Assembly (NCBI GenBank): GCA_006384855.1
Contig: VCJN01000407.1
Span: forward strand, 1-64,000
DNA length: 64,000 bases
Direction: 5' to 3'
Origin: Tetraselmis striata
Lineage: Eukaryota > Chlorophyta > Chlorodendrophyceae > Chlorodendrales > Chlorodendraceae
The notes below the pieces were generated by a model, which did no database searches, was not told the origin of the DNA, and saw only the letters and a list, made by a program, of their open reading frames with translations. This document shows, piece after piece, positions 62,201 to 64,000 of the stretch; position 1 is the stretch's first letter, and each line of letters starts with the position of its first letter. The translations under genes and the position numbers were made by a program.

Positions 62201-64000
62201 TGGGACGGTGTATGCGAAGGGACGGGCAATAATGCTGATATCCCAATATGAAGTAACTTGACAGTTGAATCCGCGATGCGTCGATTTTTCAGAAAATTTT
62301 AAAAGAACGGGTTCTACATCACTGGCCTACAGTTCCATGAATTGCATTGCCAGCGCTTTGAAGTACCAGAGTTTTTTTTTTCCATTACCAGCAGCGAGTA
62401 GCGAGTACCAGTACCAGCAGCGAGCATCCGCATTGCCAGCGCTTTGAAGTACCAGAGTTTTTTTTTTCCATTACCAGCAGCGAGTAGCAAGTACCAGTAC
62501 TCATAGCCTCCCAACCGTGAGATCGTAATCGGACGGCTGTGTAATTAAGGACCGTGGGTGGGTGGGCGGGTGGGGGGATTATAGTACTTAGTAGTACATG
62601 CCAGTAGATAAGTGCTTTAGTCATGCACCTATAGGCCCGATCCGCTGCACTACACGGGTACCCGTACGGCAATAAAGCTCACCGCCGAAAAAGCGACGCT
62701 TCGCTGGATAATAATATATGTTGAAAAATGTTGAGTTCTTTGCGGAATGGTGTACAACCGTGTAGATGTAGCTTAGTGCATGTGGGTGCCATATTTGTGG
62801 AATAGTATATGCATCAACCTGGTAAACATTTATTTACTATGCTGGAGGAGGGGGGGGGGGGCAATGTTGTAATCGTAATATTATAAGGCCGGTGTATGCA
62901 AAGGGTCGAGCAACATAATGCTGCTATATCCCAGTATGATTTGTATATGTTGAACAATGTGGAGCTCTTTGTGGACTGGTGTACAACTGTGTCGATGCGC
63001 TGGCTTGGCGGTGCATCTGGATGTCGTATTTGCGGCAAAGTATATATATCAACCTTCCATCGTCCATTTATGCTCTGCTGGAGGAGCCTTGGGGGGGGGG
63101 GGGGGGGGGGGGGGTCTTCAGACGTTGAGATATGACAGCCCGAGCCGCCTCCACACGCACGCAGGTGTTGGACGTCTCCGGCAACCAACTAGAGGCGCTG
63201 CCCGCGGAGCTGGCCGCCCTGTCGTCCCTGACAAGCCTGGACGCGTCGGGCAACAGCCTCGCGGAGCTCCCACCGGCTGCGCTCACCGGCTGGGCGGCGC
63301 TGCAGCGGCTGGCTCTCAGCCGCAACCGACTGCGCACGGCGTGGGGCGCGCCGCCGGCTGGCGGGGCTGCAGCTGCCGGCGCTTCGCCGCAGCTAACGCC
63401 GCGCGAGTGGGCGGGTAGTGTGCTCAGCCAGTACAGCGACACGACGGCCAGCAGCACGCCGCGCAACGGCGTCGAGGGCGGCGCGGCTTCGTCGGACGTC
63501 ACGCCGGAGGAGCTGGAGTCGGTGATGGCGATGCTGGACGAGCGGGAGCAGGCTCTGGGTATGGCGGAGGCGGGCAGCGAGCTAGTGCAGCTGCCCGCCC
63601 TGCGCGTGCTCCTGCTGGACGGCAACAAGCTGACCGCGGCGCCGGAGTGGCTCCCGCCAGGGCTGCAGGAGCTGAACCTCGCGGGCAACCGGCTCGCGGG
63701 GCTGCCGGAGTGGCTGCCGCTGCGCATGGGGCGCACCCTGGCGCGGCTCAGCCTGCACCACAACCTGCTGCCGGAGCTGCCCAAGTCATTTCGCCTCATG
63801 ACGGGCCTGCAGCTGCTCGCGCTCCGCGGCAATCCGCTCGTCAGCGTGGACGCGGGCGGCGAGATGTCGGCGCTGTACAACACGGGCGCCACTGCGGGGG
63901 AGCTGGTGCGTTGGATGCGCAGCAAGCCGCTGCGCAAGCTCAAGCTGGCCGTCAACATGGTGCGGATGAGCATCAAGGCGCAAGCAGCCGCTGGGCCTAG
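51025..64000 (+). CDS. Giant CNBD-CNBD-cyclase-like-LRR protein, 3' end off window
   Basis: Eighteen exons join in phase to at least 1743 residues from the ATG at 51025: 51025-51132, 51314-51373, 51498-51599, 51740-51801, 52093-52243, 53004-53135, 53331-53402, 53492-53578, 54025-54294, 55125-55318, 55681-55837, 56047-56127, 56354-56502, 57265-57415, 57737-57868, 58019-59179, 59458-60783, 63165 onward. Cyclic-nucleotide-binding domain 1 (about 57-300) starts CKPPWSRTPEDVRELCRAV, has FYVVMAGNVEVI and TLKPGDSF, and holds a long Arg/Ser insert. Domain 2 (about 300-465) has LCSYMTEANYEPGAFI, HVHIVLEGEVGIVL and GAIIGDDSLRERYIAVNTLAKT. Residues about 637-800 resemble a class III cyclase. A low-complexity linker then leads to leucine-rich repeats (LPQLREINLGGNRLSALPPS type) from about 1380. 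The acceptor of exon 13 is weak. Ligand and role are unknown; signalling is inferred. Confidence 0.8.
52590..53011 (+). repeat. Tandem duplication containing a 3' splice site
   Basis: 52590-52788 and 52798-53011 are about 80 percent alike, both ending GTTGGCCGCAG/GGAGGCGC. The second copy supplies the acceptor of exon 6; using the first would give a frame that reaches TGA within 17 codons. Confidence 0.85.
53716..53774. repeat. AAC/AAT/AAG trinucleotide microsatellite
   Basis: Compound run in intron 8 of the large gene. Confidence 0.9.
54984..55105. repeat. CTAGC/TCTAG short tandem repeat
   Basis: Degenerate five-base units (CTAGC, CTAGT) over about 120 bases, ending shortly before the acceptor of exon 10. 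Confidence 0.85.
58019..58540 (+). other. Degenerate class III nucleotide cyclase-like domain within the large gene
   Basis: AVLLVVELTP stands where cyclases have the first metal-binding Asp strand; YLHTAIGDAG resembles the second (xTIGDxY). FSAGLAIGSLFAS resembles the RIGIHTG strand, and GLAGRTFDTAVALAAQA the GDTVNTAARLE helix. The first Asp is Glu-like, and the Asn and Arg of the NTAAR motif are lost, so catalysis is unlikely. Pattern-based inference. Confidence 0.45.
60970..63115 (+). repeat. Intronic minisatellite with G runs between units
   Basis: Units of about 210-260 bases begin GTAATATTATTGGGCCGG-like at about 61471, 61718, 61935, 62190 and 62875. They contain TGCGAAGGGTCGGGCAATAA, TATCCCAATATGA, TGTGGAGTTCTTTGTGGA and CATATTTGTGGA blocks and end in GCTGGAGGAG plus a G run of 9-20. 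A partial unit starts about 61290. Unit 5 is split by 62260-62705. Confidence 0.9.
62344..62500 (+). repeat. 86-base tandem duplication inside the minisatellite
   Basis: GCATTGCCAGCGCTTTGAAG starts at 62344 and again at 62430. Both copies contain a run of T and end in GTACCAGTAC. They lie in the segment that interrupts unit 5, probably a separate small insertion. Confidence 0.85.

Overview
The window looks like nuclear DNA of a green alga (Chlorophyta). The evidence is a plant-type VPS51 tail, GC-rich exons with GTGCG-type splice donors, TGTAA polyadenylation signals after several stop codons, apparent plastid transit peptides, and tyrosine-recombinase retrotransposons with split direct repeats like those described in Volvox. 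The species cannot be named from sequence alone. All splice models are hand-built from reading frame, phase and splice sites, without transcript support.

Gene layout. At the left edge is the 3' end of VPS51 (+, to 2513), then a Ty3/gypsy remnant. KRR1 (-, 5433-6874) and an inositol polyphosphate kinase (-, 9467-12599) follow. After a transposon block, 25603-27498 (+) encodes an unrecognised, probably plastid-targeted protein. It converges on a single-exon gene (-, 28550-30019) for a secreted protein with three internal repeats. After a second transposon block come a RimO-type methylthiotransferase (+, 44885-48173, eight exons) and a very large gene (+, 51025 to beyond the window end, at least 18 exons). 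The large gene encodes two cyclic-nucleotide-binding domains, a degenerate class III cyclase-like domain and a leucine-rich-repeat tail.

Transposon blocks. 13.5-24.98 kb and 31.1-44.6 kb are nests of retroelements. Four elements share one terminal plan (A1 - interior - B1 - A2 - B2), the PAT/kangaroo-type split direct repeats of the DIRS order. Element 1 (13566-17167) is an internal deletion joining its reverse transcriptase to a recombinase tail. Element 2 (about 32648-37535) is near full length but dead. Element 3 (21760-24980, minus) has identical 186-bp A repeats and one reading frame for a Gag-like protein plus tyrosine recombinase, broken by a single TGA; it has no reverse transcriptase. 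Element 4 (38965-41541, minus) is a diverged copy without a recognisable recombinase. There are also a LINE with a 12-bp target-site duplication, a tiny LINE tail with a 10-bp duplication inside the kinase gene, a decayed non-LTR reverse transcriptase and a decayed second type of tyrosine recombinase.

Host introns carry long C homopolymers on the sense strand, placed either just after the 5' splice site or just before the 3' splice site. The last visible intron of the large gene holds a minisatellite whose units end in G runs. The most unusual items are the RT-less Gag-recombinase element 3, the palindromic B1/A2 junction of element 1, the multidomain CNBD-cyclase-like-LRR protein and the donor-proximal poly-C tracts.
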